Shown one piece after another: positions 37,901 to 48,902 of a stretch of DNA of 64,000 nucleotides. A program made the translations under genes and the position numbers. The number at the start of each line of letters is the position of its first letter. The stretch's first letter is position 1. Under the pieces are notes generated by a model. It had not been told where the DNA came from. It saw nothing but the letters and a program-made list of their open reading frames with translations, and searched no databases. Source of the stretch: Liolophura sinensis (taxonomy: Eukaryota; Mollusca; Polyplacophora; Chitonida; Chitonidae); contig NC_088304.1 of assembly GCF_032854445.1 (NCBI RefSeq), positions 35,947,551 through 36,011,550 on the forward strand. The letters are read 5' to 3'.

Positions 37901-38544
37901 TTACAAGCAGGTATGATCAGTTAAGTAGTCTTCACGATGATCTCAGAACGATGACTTATATACAGTTTGTTTCTTGTGTTGAGTTGTGTTTCTACAACTA
38001 GGGTCCAGTTCGTATTCCATGAATAATGTTAAACTGATCTAGGCAGTGTTTATACCTGTGCATGATTCGCCGCTTTCATCCAAGAGTTACTGAGGTAAAA
38101 CTGGGTTTACATATGTTAGAAATACTAATAATGCACTTGAAATAAGGATTTTCATAATGCACCATTTTGAAAAGTTATTTGTATTTCGTTCTTTGCATAC
38201 CGACCGTGTACCCTGATGACATCGTCGCGTCCTGATAACGCATAATTATGTTGTGTTTGTTTCTTTTCTGCTATTTTTTGAAGATTATTTAACGAATCGG
38301 TGATTATGGCGTTATCTTGGATTAGCTGACGTTCCCTCAACTAACCTGATGAAAAAAGAACACCTCGTCACGTGACAGAAATGCTGATCAGAAGTAGCGG
38401 TCTCCTTGGAGAAGAGAATATCATGAATTAAGCTGGATATGCCCTACATTAACCTGGCCACCGAAGAATGATGCGCCTGCGTGTGACTTTTATTTAATGG
38501 TCAATGGTCATAATCAAACATTTCCAACTTACCCATACTTTACA
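34901..38544. other. No gene recognised
   Basis: Short frames only. A worn SINE tail is possible at 37512-37573 ('gaaaattcttgattatgacg'). At 36340-36600 there are 'ggatcgaacc' and 'gggttcaaactccc' motifs suggesting old tRNA-derived fragments, but nothing complete. Confidence 0.4.
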
Positions 38545-38745
38545 TTTTTTACTTATTGGTTTAGTGTTTAGCGCCATACGCCTGGATTCCTTCACTTATA
38601 CTATAGTGACGAGGTTAGTGGGTGGAGGAAACCGCAATGAGCTATTAATCAATCTCTGCCTTTTGTGGAGTGTCTCCTGACATAAATCAGTCGTGGAAGC
38701 ATCGAGAGATGGCTTCAGTCGTGCGACCTTACTGATGGAACCTTG
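38545..38745 (-). mobile_element. SINE-C relic
   Basis: 'tattggtttagtgtttagcg', 'cttcacttatac' and 'gtgggtggaggaaaccgc' match the reverse complement of the SINE-C 3' half; the head is worn. Confidence 0.55.
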
Positions 38746-39133
38746 TAACGAGTCAGTGGTTTCACCAAATGAGAAAGCATAAATTCGGAAAATGGCAAGG
38801 TCACAATTACCACAGATGTGAGTCGTTATTTGTAAGATTTGTGATGTTATATCAAATGTCGGAGGTGGTTTACTGGACTGAATTCAGCCGAATTGTCCTA
38901 AAATAAGTTTTTTCTTTCTGCGCCGTACTTTCTTTTTTATTCCTTGGGATCTATATTTCGAGACATAGTAAAGTTAATCAACAATTGCTTTTGACATGGC
39001 GGTTGTTGTTGTCGTGTTACATTCGCATTAGCTAATGTGTGATACATGATATTCACGAACAATAAAACTAAAATAAAGACAGACCACCTAAACAGACAGA
39101 TTTCCACATCAGTCATGTCAGTGCATGAAAGGA

Positions 39134-39455
39134 ATGACTGAGTGATTGGGGTTTAATGTCGTACTTAACAATTTTTTCTGTCAAATGACGACGAGGCAGT
39201 CCTTAGAGTGCATGTAATGTGCCTCCTTGTTACAGGACGGATTTCCACCACTCTTTTATCTAGTGCTGCTTCACTGAAACGACTTACCAAAGGCATGTAA
39301 GCTGCCCCACCCGAGCCATTATACTGATGCGGGTCAACCAGTGGTTGCACTATCCCCTTAATGCTGAACGCCAAGGTCTTAGTTATGATTGACCCTGGAT
39401 ATACCGCCCCCCTACGAAACGGAAGCTCTGCCAGCTGCGCTATGGGGCCAGCCTG
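39134..39455 (-). mobile_element. SINE-B, second copy
   Basis: It aligns with 31290-31659 along its length. The tRNA-like head on its own strand is 'catagcgcagctggcagag' (A box) with 'ccagggtcaatc' (B-box region). It lacks a block of about 40 bp around the palindrome present in the other copy. A short gaatga match on both sides may be a residual target duplication. Confidence 0.88.
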
Positions 39456-39624
39456 AATGAAACGATACGTATCTTACAGGTAATCTGCACGAGAAGACTG
39501 AAACAGATCCCAGCACGTGAAGCAGTTGTATAAACTTAGGGGAAAAAGTCACAAGCACTAAACAACCTTTGACCATTGGCAGAATACATTAAGCGTACTC
39601 TAAACAAAAACACTGAATCTGGTC

Positions 39625-39776
<152 letters not shown>

Positions 39777-40277
39777 AATGACTGTAGACTGCCGTTCATA
39801 CGTGTACTTACGGTACTTGCTGTTTATTAACTCCATAGGTGTATCCCAAATACCAAAAAAGTTCAATAAACTTATCAAAAACACAAATGTCTTACTTAGT
39901 GCATGGCCAAGGTCACTGAGTATTTGTCACAATTATAGACGTTGTTTTTCTTTTCTATATCATACGTTATTGGCTTGCGTGCAGATTTAACGCCAGTGTG
40001 AGTGAAACAGGCTGCATGCATGTACATCTTGTTGGTCTATTGTTTGAAACATGGCGTCATGTTTCGAATTATGATAAAGTGTTATACATAAACCTCAATT
40101 GTGGCGATATAGTCATTTGTGTAGTTTGACAGTGCCCACATGCATATGCCATTCTCTGGGCAATTTGTTAAGCATATACAATATCTATCCTACGTTAAAC
40201 AGTTGCAACATTGTTGCCTGTGAGTGCTTTATTTTGTGCTTTGCCCACTTTCTCGGAACGAGAAGCAATATAAGCGC

Positions 40278-40578
40278 TATATAAGGGAGTTATGTACACG
40301 AGTGTGCAATGGAGTCATACGCTAGTGTATAAGAGAGTCATATACGCGAGTGCATAAGAGAGTCATATACACGAGTGTATAAGAGAGTTATATGTCCAAA
40401 TGTATAAGGGAGTTTCTGTATTTTTTGGAAAATGTAGAAGGGAGTTATATACACGAGTGTATAACGGAGTCATATGCACGAGTGTATAAGAGAGTCGCAT
40501 ACACAAGAATATAGGTTAGGTATATACACGGGTGTATGAGGAAGATACACACTTGTGTATAAGGGAGTAATACACCGC
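40278..40578. repeat. 25-bp degenerate minisatellite, about 12 copies
   Basis: Unit 'tatacacgagtgtataagag' plus 'agtca'. Periodicity is good from 40320 to 40400 and around 40440-40500, with frequent point changes. Confidence 0.85.
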
Positions 40579-40929
40579 TAATTATGCATGGTGGCTGACA
40601 AATTCAGATAACAGGGTTGAGACTAGGATTCCTCGCTTAGTCAAATGAATTACCAGTGAAAACAATAACACTATTCCTTCTCCTTGTATGAAGAACACGA
40701 ACTTTTCTCGTGTCATATTGACTCGATGACACGATAATGCTACCATCGTTCCATCGATTATCAGTATCGTTCCATTGCTTCGTTCCATTGTCGGATGATG
40801 GAATGATAGTACGATGCTGCGATGATGGTCTTAGTCGGCTTCCATATGTAACTGGTTATCAGGTGAAAGGGGTTACATAATTTTAGTATAACCATGATCA
40901 AACACCTGATGAGTGATTGGATGATCATG

Positions 40930-41304
40930 GATTATTTATCTATTTATATGATTGGTGTATTACGCCGTACTCAAAAATATTTCACTTATACACCAGTATT
41001 ATAGTGAGTTAAAACCAGGCAGAGCCAGGGGGAAACCCACGGCCATCCGAAGGTTGCTGCAAGACCTTCCCAAGTACAGGTCATAGATTAACGCTATGTG
41101 GCAGTATTTCAGAAATCTCATGTTTTTCCTACATAAGTAGGGCAAGATACCTGTAACATTTCAGTTCGCATGTAGCTTCCTTCTTTACTCGGCTTTTTGT
41201 ATATCAGTGCACTAATAGGCGTCTAAAGGATTCACACGTGTGATAAGAAATCCTTCACAAAAGATTCACGTGAAAAAAATATTCCGCTTTTATATTTCAG
41301 TACT
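40930..41304 (-). mobile_element. SINE-A/unknown-head composite, copy 1
   Basis: The left part is a worn SINE-A 3' half in reverse complement ('gattggtgtattacgccgta', 'gcagagccagggggaaaccc', 'gcaagaccttcccaa'). From about 41080 it changes to about 225 bp not found in other SINEs here, ending 'ttttatatttcagtact'. The same junction and the same end occur at 44543-44914. Confidence 0.75.
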
Positions 41305-44007
41305 CTAGCTATAGATGTTTAAAAAAGATTCGCGTAAAAAACATTTAATTTCTTTCTATAATATGACACACTGGATGTTCGAACTTGCACAACGGGTATG
41401 AATACGAGCAACGTCTATTCAGCCGTTTTCAGGCTTCGTTTCTGACAAGAGATTATATGTGGCTATGTCTGATACAAGGTGTTTATTGGCCTGTACCAGC
41501 CAATGAACACATTGCCCTTATCGCACCACGGGATAAGACCTGTTACATTCGCTTAGCACATGGTGGTGTATTCACTGCCGAGGCCCGTAGTAGTCCCCCG
41601 GACATTGGCGAATAAGTCTCAAGGACACAGGTTGAGAAATTTATACGCTAAAGTGAAGTGTGTAGCACAGCAGGTCTTAAATAGTACAGTTTCTACACAA
41701 CCAAGCCGCCTAGCCCTATTTAAAGTTTGTTCACCGCATGTTGATATGAAAGGCGCAGAAGGTTTTCTTGAGTATACAGAGAGCTTCTTTAAGCTAATCA
41801 TGTTAACTCTGATATCACACTGTGTCCTTTCCGTCGTTTCTGTTACGGTACAGAAGATGTCGTCGCCTTCATCAAATTTACTTTCGTGATCTTCTTTCTA
41901 TGAAAGTTATAAAGGAATAGTTTATAGACAGGTGTGCAAAGTGTACATAATACTTACAGCTATAAGACATCCTCACTCACAAGGTATATATTCTTCTAAA
42001 TATCCCTGGGGAGTTGCCCAGAAGTTGATTTCATCGCTTTATCGTATAAAACCAATAAGTAGTCTAGTGAAACGCCGCGTCTTATGCCTACTTCTTCACA
42101 GCCCTTATATTAGCATGACAAAAGTTGAACGAAAAAGATAATCCTCCATTCATAAACTAAACAAGTCAAAACTAGGTTTTACATCGTTTTAAAATTAAAT
42201 TCCTGACCAAAACTCCGGAGCGCCAAAGTCTAAGATATGAAGAAATTGGAGAAAAAGACAAGAAGTTTTGGAATTGTATTGTAAATCAATCAAAAGATTC
42301 AAAATCTTAAAGAACTGATATCCGGGTTACTCAAGAAAGTGGGCAGTGAAGGAAACAGGACAGTGAAGGAAACAGGGCAGTGAAGGAAACCTTGCAGCGT
42401 GTAGTTGGAATTGTTCATTTTATGAATTTATAAAGCCTTTACATCATCATGCGATACACGTGTCAAGAATTGTCTAATTTAATAACAAAAAAGGCCAGGT
42501 CTTTTCTATCGGAATTGAGTGTCTAACACTCGACCAAAGTCATGTGGAAGACAAGTCTGAATGACAAGATATTTCACTGAGGTGAGCTCATGCTGACAGC
42601 GATTGTTCACATCCCGCATTTCCATTTGTGTACGGCTGTGTGTGACGTCTACTATGCTATTATCGAGAGAGATATACAGAAGCTAGAATAAGAAAGGGTG
42701 TCCGGGTTGAGGTGTAGACGTCCAATAGATCGCCCATTGTTAACATATGGTAGGTTTTTCTGGCCATCCACTTACTATCCAATGAATTACATTATCCTTT
42801 CTATTTCAGGTATACAAAAGCCATGGAGTGAGCTGGGGTCATCGAAAAGCATTCTAGATTGTTTATAGACTAGTTGTTTATAGTACACGCTAAGTCCTCC
42901 GCAGGTCATCTCATTCATTGAGCGCCGCTCATTACTAATAAATAGATTTACAACCTTTTAATGTACATATGTACCCTGAAGGACAAACAGATTGGCGAGT
43001 TCCCAAAACTTCCGGTACATAACACTGAGCAGGCACTTGGAAGCCCGCCCAATACGGCTTATCGCACGTGTTGATCTGAAGAGCTATCTATACCCCGTTA
43101 ATGTCAGTGTGTAAAAACTGTCGTATATTTTGTCCAGTCACAAATTATCATGGATAATATTTGTGTCTAGGTGAAGAATGGTTCAAAACTCCGATACTCG
43201 GTTACATATCGGTATCGTCTCGCACTGTCCCCATGCCCATGACAATAGACTGTAGCAGTATTGCCTATAGTAAAATAAAAGTAGAACGTCGAGAATTTTG
43301 AGATTGGTTTTTAAAGGCAGAGGATTTGTAATAAAATGTAGCATGGATACAGACAGTAGACATGTTATCAGCGAATGGAGAAAACATTACTGAATTCGAT
43401 GACGTTTAGTAATGCAACGATTACTACCCAAGTCTCCTATACCAATCAATCTCAGTCAAGATATTGCTAAATGTTAAGTACGACGTTAAACCCCAAGCAC
43501 TCACTCACTCACTTAAGATGGTGACAGATATCTGCCTAGGGAAAAATCCAACTTGTGTCTCCTTGGTATGGATCAAAGCAAACTTAACAGCAAAGGTGCA
43601 GTGAAGGTCTCGGTGTCATCAACATGGGTTTGAGTGAGTCTGAGTGAGGTGTCAGGAATGGTGTCTTTGATTCGAAGCATTAGTATTATAACGATTAGCA
43701 TAAATAATGAAGCCTCGCTAAGGGGAACAAAGTGACACAACATGACCGAGGTGCTGTTGAATCCAGTGCTCTTGCTGAATAACAACACAGATAATGAATG
43801 GCGTACGTTGTGTCGTTATTTAGCTCCATGTAAAATTTTCAGTGGTAGGAGTGACACAAACCAAGCGTAAACAGCAGCACAGGCGCTGTGAGGAGTTTGA
43901 CGAAGCGTTGCACTCACGTGGCTATTCTGACCACAACTTCATGTACGTTTTATGGTGATAATGTTCAAATAAAAACTTTGTGGATATTTCATTTGATTTA
44001 GATGTCT
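41305..44007. other. No gene recognised
   Basis: Frames at 41385-41615 and 41560-41889 overlap and have no recognisable domain. A triplicated 'cagtgaaggaaacagg' motif lies at 42346-42395. A SINE-B 3' tail on the plus strand lies at 43462-43515 ('gtacgacgttaaaccccaag', then cactcactcac). Confidence 0.45.
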
Positions 44008-44190
44008 GCCTTGTCTCACTCTAACCAATGCGGTCGCTGTGAGTTCAAGTCCAGCTCATGCTGTCTTCTTCCCCGCTCGTACATGTGAAGGTCTGCCAGT
44101 AACCACCACAATGCTGGGCACCGTCGTATAAGTGAAACATACTGGAGTACAACATAAAATCCAAATAAATAAATGAATAAATAAATAAAA
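44008..44190 (+). mobile_element. SINE-A with partial head
   Basis: 'ctaaccaatgcggtcgctgt' and 'gagttcaagtccagctcatg' (B-box region) lead into 'gtcgtataagtgaaacatac' and an (aaat)n tail, with an internal deletion of the 'cggatggtcgtgg' part. Confidence 0.82.
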
Positions 44191-44439
44191 CTGTTTCACT
44201 CGATTAAAGCGTCACTTTAGGAGATTGGATGTGGCTTGGACTCAGGAGGTTTACCAGTTACCTGGTGAAAGGCGATGGTTTCACTAGAGTCCACAAGGTT
44301 TCTTCCATCAATCAGGTAAGTAAAGAAATAAATAAATTAAATATATGCTAACACATTAAACTGTAATTCTCGGTGGTGTGCATATATGTACGACATATGT
44401 GGACAAGTTTCTGAGTAACTTGGCAAAACTCACGAGTAT

Positions 44440-44537
44440 ACCCCTGGCCTGTCGGTTTCCTTCATCCTCAAAACTGACCCCCATCATATTAGCGAAACAT
44501 TTTTGAGTAGGGCAATAATCAAAACTGAAATAAAATA
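44440..44537 (+). mobile_element. SINE-A-like 3' fragment
   Basis: 'gcctgtcggtttccttcatc', 'ttagcgaaacatttttgagt' and an A-rich end. It abuts the oppositely oriented composite at 44543, so the two are tail to tail. Confidence 0.55.
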
Positions 44538-44542
44538 AGCAA

Positions 44543-44914
44543 ACATTTTTTTATTTCATACTTTACGTACTCAAGAATATTTCACTTATACGACTTCGGC
44601 CAGCATTACACTGGGAGGAAACTGGGCAGAGCCCTGGGGAAGCCCACACCATCCGTGCTGCCAGACCTTCCCAATTGCATATCAGAGATTAACGCTACGT
44701 GCCAGTATTTCAGCAATCTCATGTTTTTCCTACATAAGTTGGGCAAGATACCTGTACACTGCGTAACATTTCAGTTCGCATGTAGCTTCCTTCTTCACTC
44801 AGCTTTTTGTATATCAGTGCACTAATGGGTGTCTAAAGGATTCACACGTGTGATAAGAAATCCTTCACAAAAGATTCACGTGAAAAAAATATTCCACTTT
44901 TATATTTCAGTACT
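44543..44914 (-). mobile_element. SINE-A/unknown-head composite, copy 2
   Basis: Matches copy 1 (40930-41304). The head part (about 44685-44914) is around 95% identical by eye and has a 9-bp insertion (cactgcgta). The SINE-A part is clearly less similar between the copies (roughly 80% by eye). It ends at the same 'cagtact'. Confidence 0.75.
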
Positions 44915-45479
44915 GACCGGAGAGATCTCACTCAAAATCCTAACCGTGTCATAGTGGTGACATATCATTCCTGAACCATATAAACATCTTCGCTTACCTC
45001 TTCGATAAGTTCAAGACCTGTACTCAAAATAACTGTCATTTAAAATCGCAGTGGACTTCAAAGAAGCAACTAATCACTAAATACTAACCGTATACACAAG
45101 GCTGATTGCATCCATGGAAAATAGGCCATAGAAATCATGTTGGGGAAGAAAACTGCATTCTGTAGCCCTCTTGCATGCAGATTATTTTATTCAGCGAACC
45201 GTCACAATTAGGGAGTTCATAAGAAGCAATGAGCTTTAGTATAAACTGCTATGTGTAAATCTCGGCTGCCCTCGTTGTCGGCGGATAATGTGCTAACCTT
45301 TACACTCACTCAGGTGACTTTAACGTATTCATCGATCCGTACTGATTGGTATACAGAGGCATACAGTAAATACCATAATAATAAGCTGTACGTTAAAAGT
45401 ATATGTACTAGATGGGCTTGATTTGATTATAGTCTGGGATTCATACTGCTCGATATCGATGAGCCGAACAACACCATTA

Positions 45480-46130
45480 CCATGACAGTAATTTTACGAA
45501 ATGTTTGGTACATTAAATTTCAGACCTAATTAGTGAGCTGCATAACGCAGTCAGTGTGACAATATCAGTATTTCTAGTATACTGCTTGGCACAGTAAACT
45601 TCATAATGAGCTAATGTTCTCACACGGTAAATTGCACAATTACTGGATTACTGCTTGGAGCGGTAATCTTCATAATTACTTGATGAGTTGAAGACACATT
45701 AAATTTGGCAATAACGTAGCTTACTGAATGGTACAGTAAAGTTCCTAATAACTTGATATGTTGCAACTTAGAGGTAAATTGTAGAGCGCCATAGCATATT
45801 ACCAGGTGCAGTAAACTTCATATTTATATTTGATCTGTCATATAGTATTTTAAACGTTACATTTCGTAATATTATTTTACTGATGTGCTGAATAACTCAT
45901 AAACTGTGGCAGTACCATGGCATACGTGTGATACTGTAAAGTTGATGCTAACTTGGTGTGCTGAATAACGCGTTAAGTAGACCTGATATTTTGCTTGATA
46001 CCGTAAAGTTCATAATTACGTACTTCATGTAACACCAGCACATTCCATTTGTCGATAAAACTACACTGTAAATTCTATAACAACTAATATGCTATACTTG
46101 CTACAATAATGTTTACAATTATTTATCGTG
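45480..46130. repeat. Ancient degenerate tandem repeat, ~70-bp period
   Basis: A motif of the type 'acagtaaacttcataat(t)a' recurs with changes at about 45591, 45659, 45734, 45809, 45934 and 46000. Several copies are followed by 'acttgat.tg' and 'gctgaataac'. Spacing is about 68-75 bp where copies are intact. Confidence 0.6.
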
Positions 46131-46262
46131 CTGAAAAATGACTTGGTTTGGTTTTGTTTTTTTTCTCGTGCAGTGCATGGAGTTTAGCACCGCTTCCAGA
46201 CGCCATTTTAACATGCTGTCTCCACTGTGACAGATCTTCCAACAAGCAAATAAATATGTAAA

Positions 46263-46520
46263 AAAGGAAATGAGCATTTTTTTACTTATATAACAGCGGT
46301 AAACTTAATGTGTGGAGGAAATCTGAACACATAACAAACGACTTCCGGTGGCACCTGACAAACCTCCTGACCAACAGCCACAAGGGAAACAGAACACGGA
46401 TTCCAACAGACGACTTCAGGTGGCACCTGACAAACCTCCTGACCAACAGCCACAAGGGAAACAGAACACGGATTCCAAAACACCATTTCATTGGTCAAAG
46501 ACCTGCGTTTTAACCAGCTG
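46263..46520 (-). mobile_element. SINE-C relic with an internal 72-bp tandem duplication
   Basis: 'ttacttatataacagcgg' and 'gtgtggaggaaatctgaa' match the reverse complement of SINE-C. Inside it, 46339-46410 is repeated at 46411-46477 with one clear mismatch (acttccgg versus acttcagg). The 139- and 69-codon minus frames here are artefacts of that duplication. Confidence 0.6.
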
Positions 46521-48364
46521 AGGCAACAAAGCCCTTTATTTGTCTTGCCCAAATAAGCATAAGGTTTAAATTCTGCTGAACTCTTGAAAATAACCAAACA
46601 ACGGCAACAGTCAAGAGGGTAACATATTATAGCTAAACTTTTTATTCCATTCAATATACATGCGATGAGTTTAATTAACCTTATGCTCAGTTGGCAACAG
46701 GCCATATCTCAGTCGTCTGGCTTGATTATGCTCAATTTTTTTTAATTCTCTGTCTGACAAAGTTTGAAAAGCCAGTATTATAGCATTGCTGTCTTGAGAA
46801 CTGCGCTCCATATTGGCTTTACACGCGGTTATTAGAAAACCCTATTAGAATACCCTCAAGTTTTGTTTGAGGGTTACTGGAATCTGGCCAAGACGTTAAG
46901 TTTACCTATGTACCAGGTTGTATGAATGGACAGGTCAAATGCATCGCTGCATTGTGTTCATCGATCTTGAACATACATGTACTGTGTTTGTGCTTCTCGG
47001 GGATATTGCCTGTTGGCGTTCACACAGATATATTCGGTTAAAACCACCTACGTTATAAGTACTATAGGGGCCACGGTGTGAGCTGAGATAGGTGTCTATG
47101 CTCCTGATCTATCGCCTATATAAGAATAACATCTAATGCAAGAGTACACACATGAAACTCCCTGTCACCTTACCATGCATACTCAATGACAGCGCATGCG
47201 CTGCTCCTCATACGCTTTTGTTATATCGTTGCCTCTATCTGGAACCAAACAATATTACTTTCAAATTTTAGTTTTTAAATGGAAAGTATTTTCGTTTTTT
47301 GATTCTGGATGTTTCCATACTCATTTCGAAAGAGACAGTTGAATTCAGGTTTGAGCCTACTCTCTGGCCAAGATCTGTGTGGAATATATTGCCAATGTGG
47401 GTAGCCTTAAAACTCAATCACTCTTCGGAGAGCGATGTCCAAAATTAGGTGGAAAGCAATGATTGTGAACCACAAAAACACACTCATTAATAATGTATAT
47501 GTTACATTGTGGACATATACTTGAGCATGCGCAGTTCTACCAATGTTCTAGTTAATTCAGGTATTCAGGACGCCAGGAATCAAAGTCCTCTGCCTTACGC
47601 CACACATCCGTGTATGTAGTATAAGGTGAGCCTAGGTGTTACTGAAAGATAAGACAGACATGTATGGTCATTTTTCCCATAATATGTCCAGAGATAGTTT
47701 AACGACCCAGTTATCCAGTCTGTAGAGAAAGAAATATCGCTGTCTGTGATTTAGACTTGTTTGTGTGTTTAGCTGGAAGGATTTTGATATCGATTTCGTC
47801 TACTAAGTTTAAAGTGTTCTCTGCGCACACCAATAGTTGCGTAACCTCCCTCCATGCCATGGCTTCTCAATTAAAGTAAATTGATTCACATGTACTTAAT
47901 CCATGGCGGTTTCCACATTAAATTATTGGAGGGTATAGATTTACCGTAGATAGATTGGACACGAGACTTTGCAAGTCTGAACCTGTTGTTCTGGCCAAAC
48001 GATCTCTTGTATCCTTAACATGTATTCCTGATAAATTACGTCACATGAAGATATATCATAGTGAATGGAGCCATCTTTTTTTCAGCCTTCAATTCACGTT
48101 TTTTCATGAACTGTTGCATATTTCTGTCAGTGGGTGCTGCCCAAAAGTTTGTTAACCGGTAATAATACAATTGCTTTTTTCCACTAGCAGTTTTAGTGGA
48201 GAATATGTAGTTTATTTTTTTGAAAGGTTTATTATCACCCAACGACAGTTAATGAGTGTAAACTGTGTTAGCGATTCTATCAAGTTGTTGTCGTGTTTTG
48301 GTGTACAAATTACAGCAGTTAACCGTTTACAGACATTGGAATTGTTAACAAAGATTTCTCTGTT
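46521..48364. other. No gene recognised
   Basis: AT-rich, with frames under 70 codons outside the flanking repeats. Confidence 0.45.
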
Positions 48365-48520
48365 GGTCTGAAGCATCTTGTGAATGGTTTCGGATTTTCT
48401 CCGGGCTCTGTCGGTTTCCTTCCACCGTAATGCTGGCCGTCGTCGTATCTGTGAAATATTCTTCATTACGGTGTAGAACATCAAATTTTAAAAAAATCAA
48501 ATTAATTAAATAAATAAATA
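48365..48520 (+). mobile_element. SINE-A 3' half
   Basis: 'ttctccgggctctgtcggtt', 'taatgctggccgtcgtcgta', 'gtgaaatattcttcattacg' and an (aaat)n tail; the head is missing. Confidence 0.8.
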
Positions 48521-48777
48521 TGTTTCTGTTGCACATCGTTAGCCCCGAAACTTGGAATGCATTCTTCAAGGTTGAGTAAAGCATATGTAAGCGGCTTTAG
48601 CGTATTTACCATATGATCAAATTATACGGTTAAATGCTTCATTGGCAGATTGTAAACTCTAACTTAAAGAAATCAACCTGATCATTTCCTCTGACGAATC
48701 ACTGATCAAATAATTCTATGTCAGTACATGTAAGTGTGTGTATAGATGAAGATTTTGTAAAAGTTTGACCTATCTTT

Positions 48778-48902
48778 ACGCCACCCACACAGACCATCGT
48801 CATTAAGGCCGGAGGGGAAGACTTTGCGAACTGGGCTTGAACTCGCAGCGACTGCATTGGTAAGAGGCTCCGGTCCTGGGCCCTGGCCACGGAGGTCCCG
48901 CC
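48778..48902 (-). mobile_element. SINE-A head fragment
   Basis: On its own strand: 'ggacctccgtggccagggcc', 'ggagcctcttaccaatgcag', 'gctgcgagttcaagcccag' (B-box region). It contains the tRNA-like head that most other copies lack; the 3' half is absent. Confidence 0.7.

Noticed and set aside
46282-46705. 139-codon minus frame
   Set aside because: Inflated by the 72-bp duplication within a SINE-C relic.
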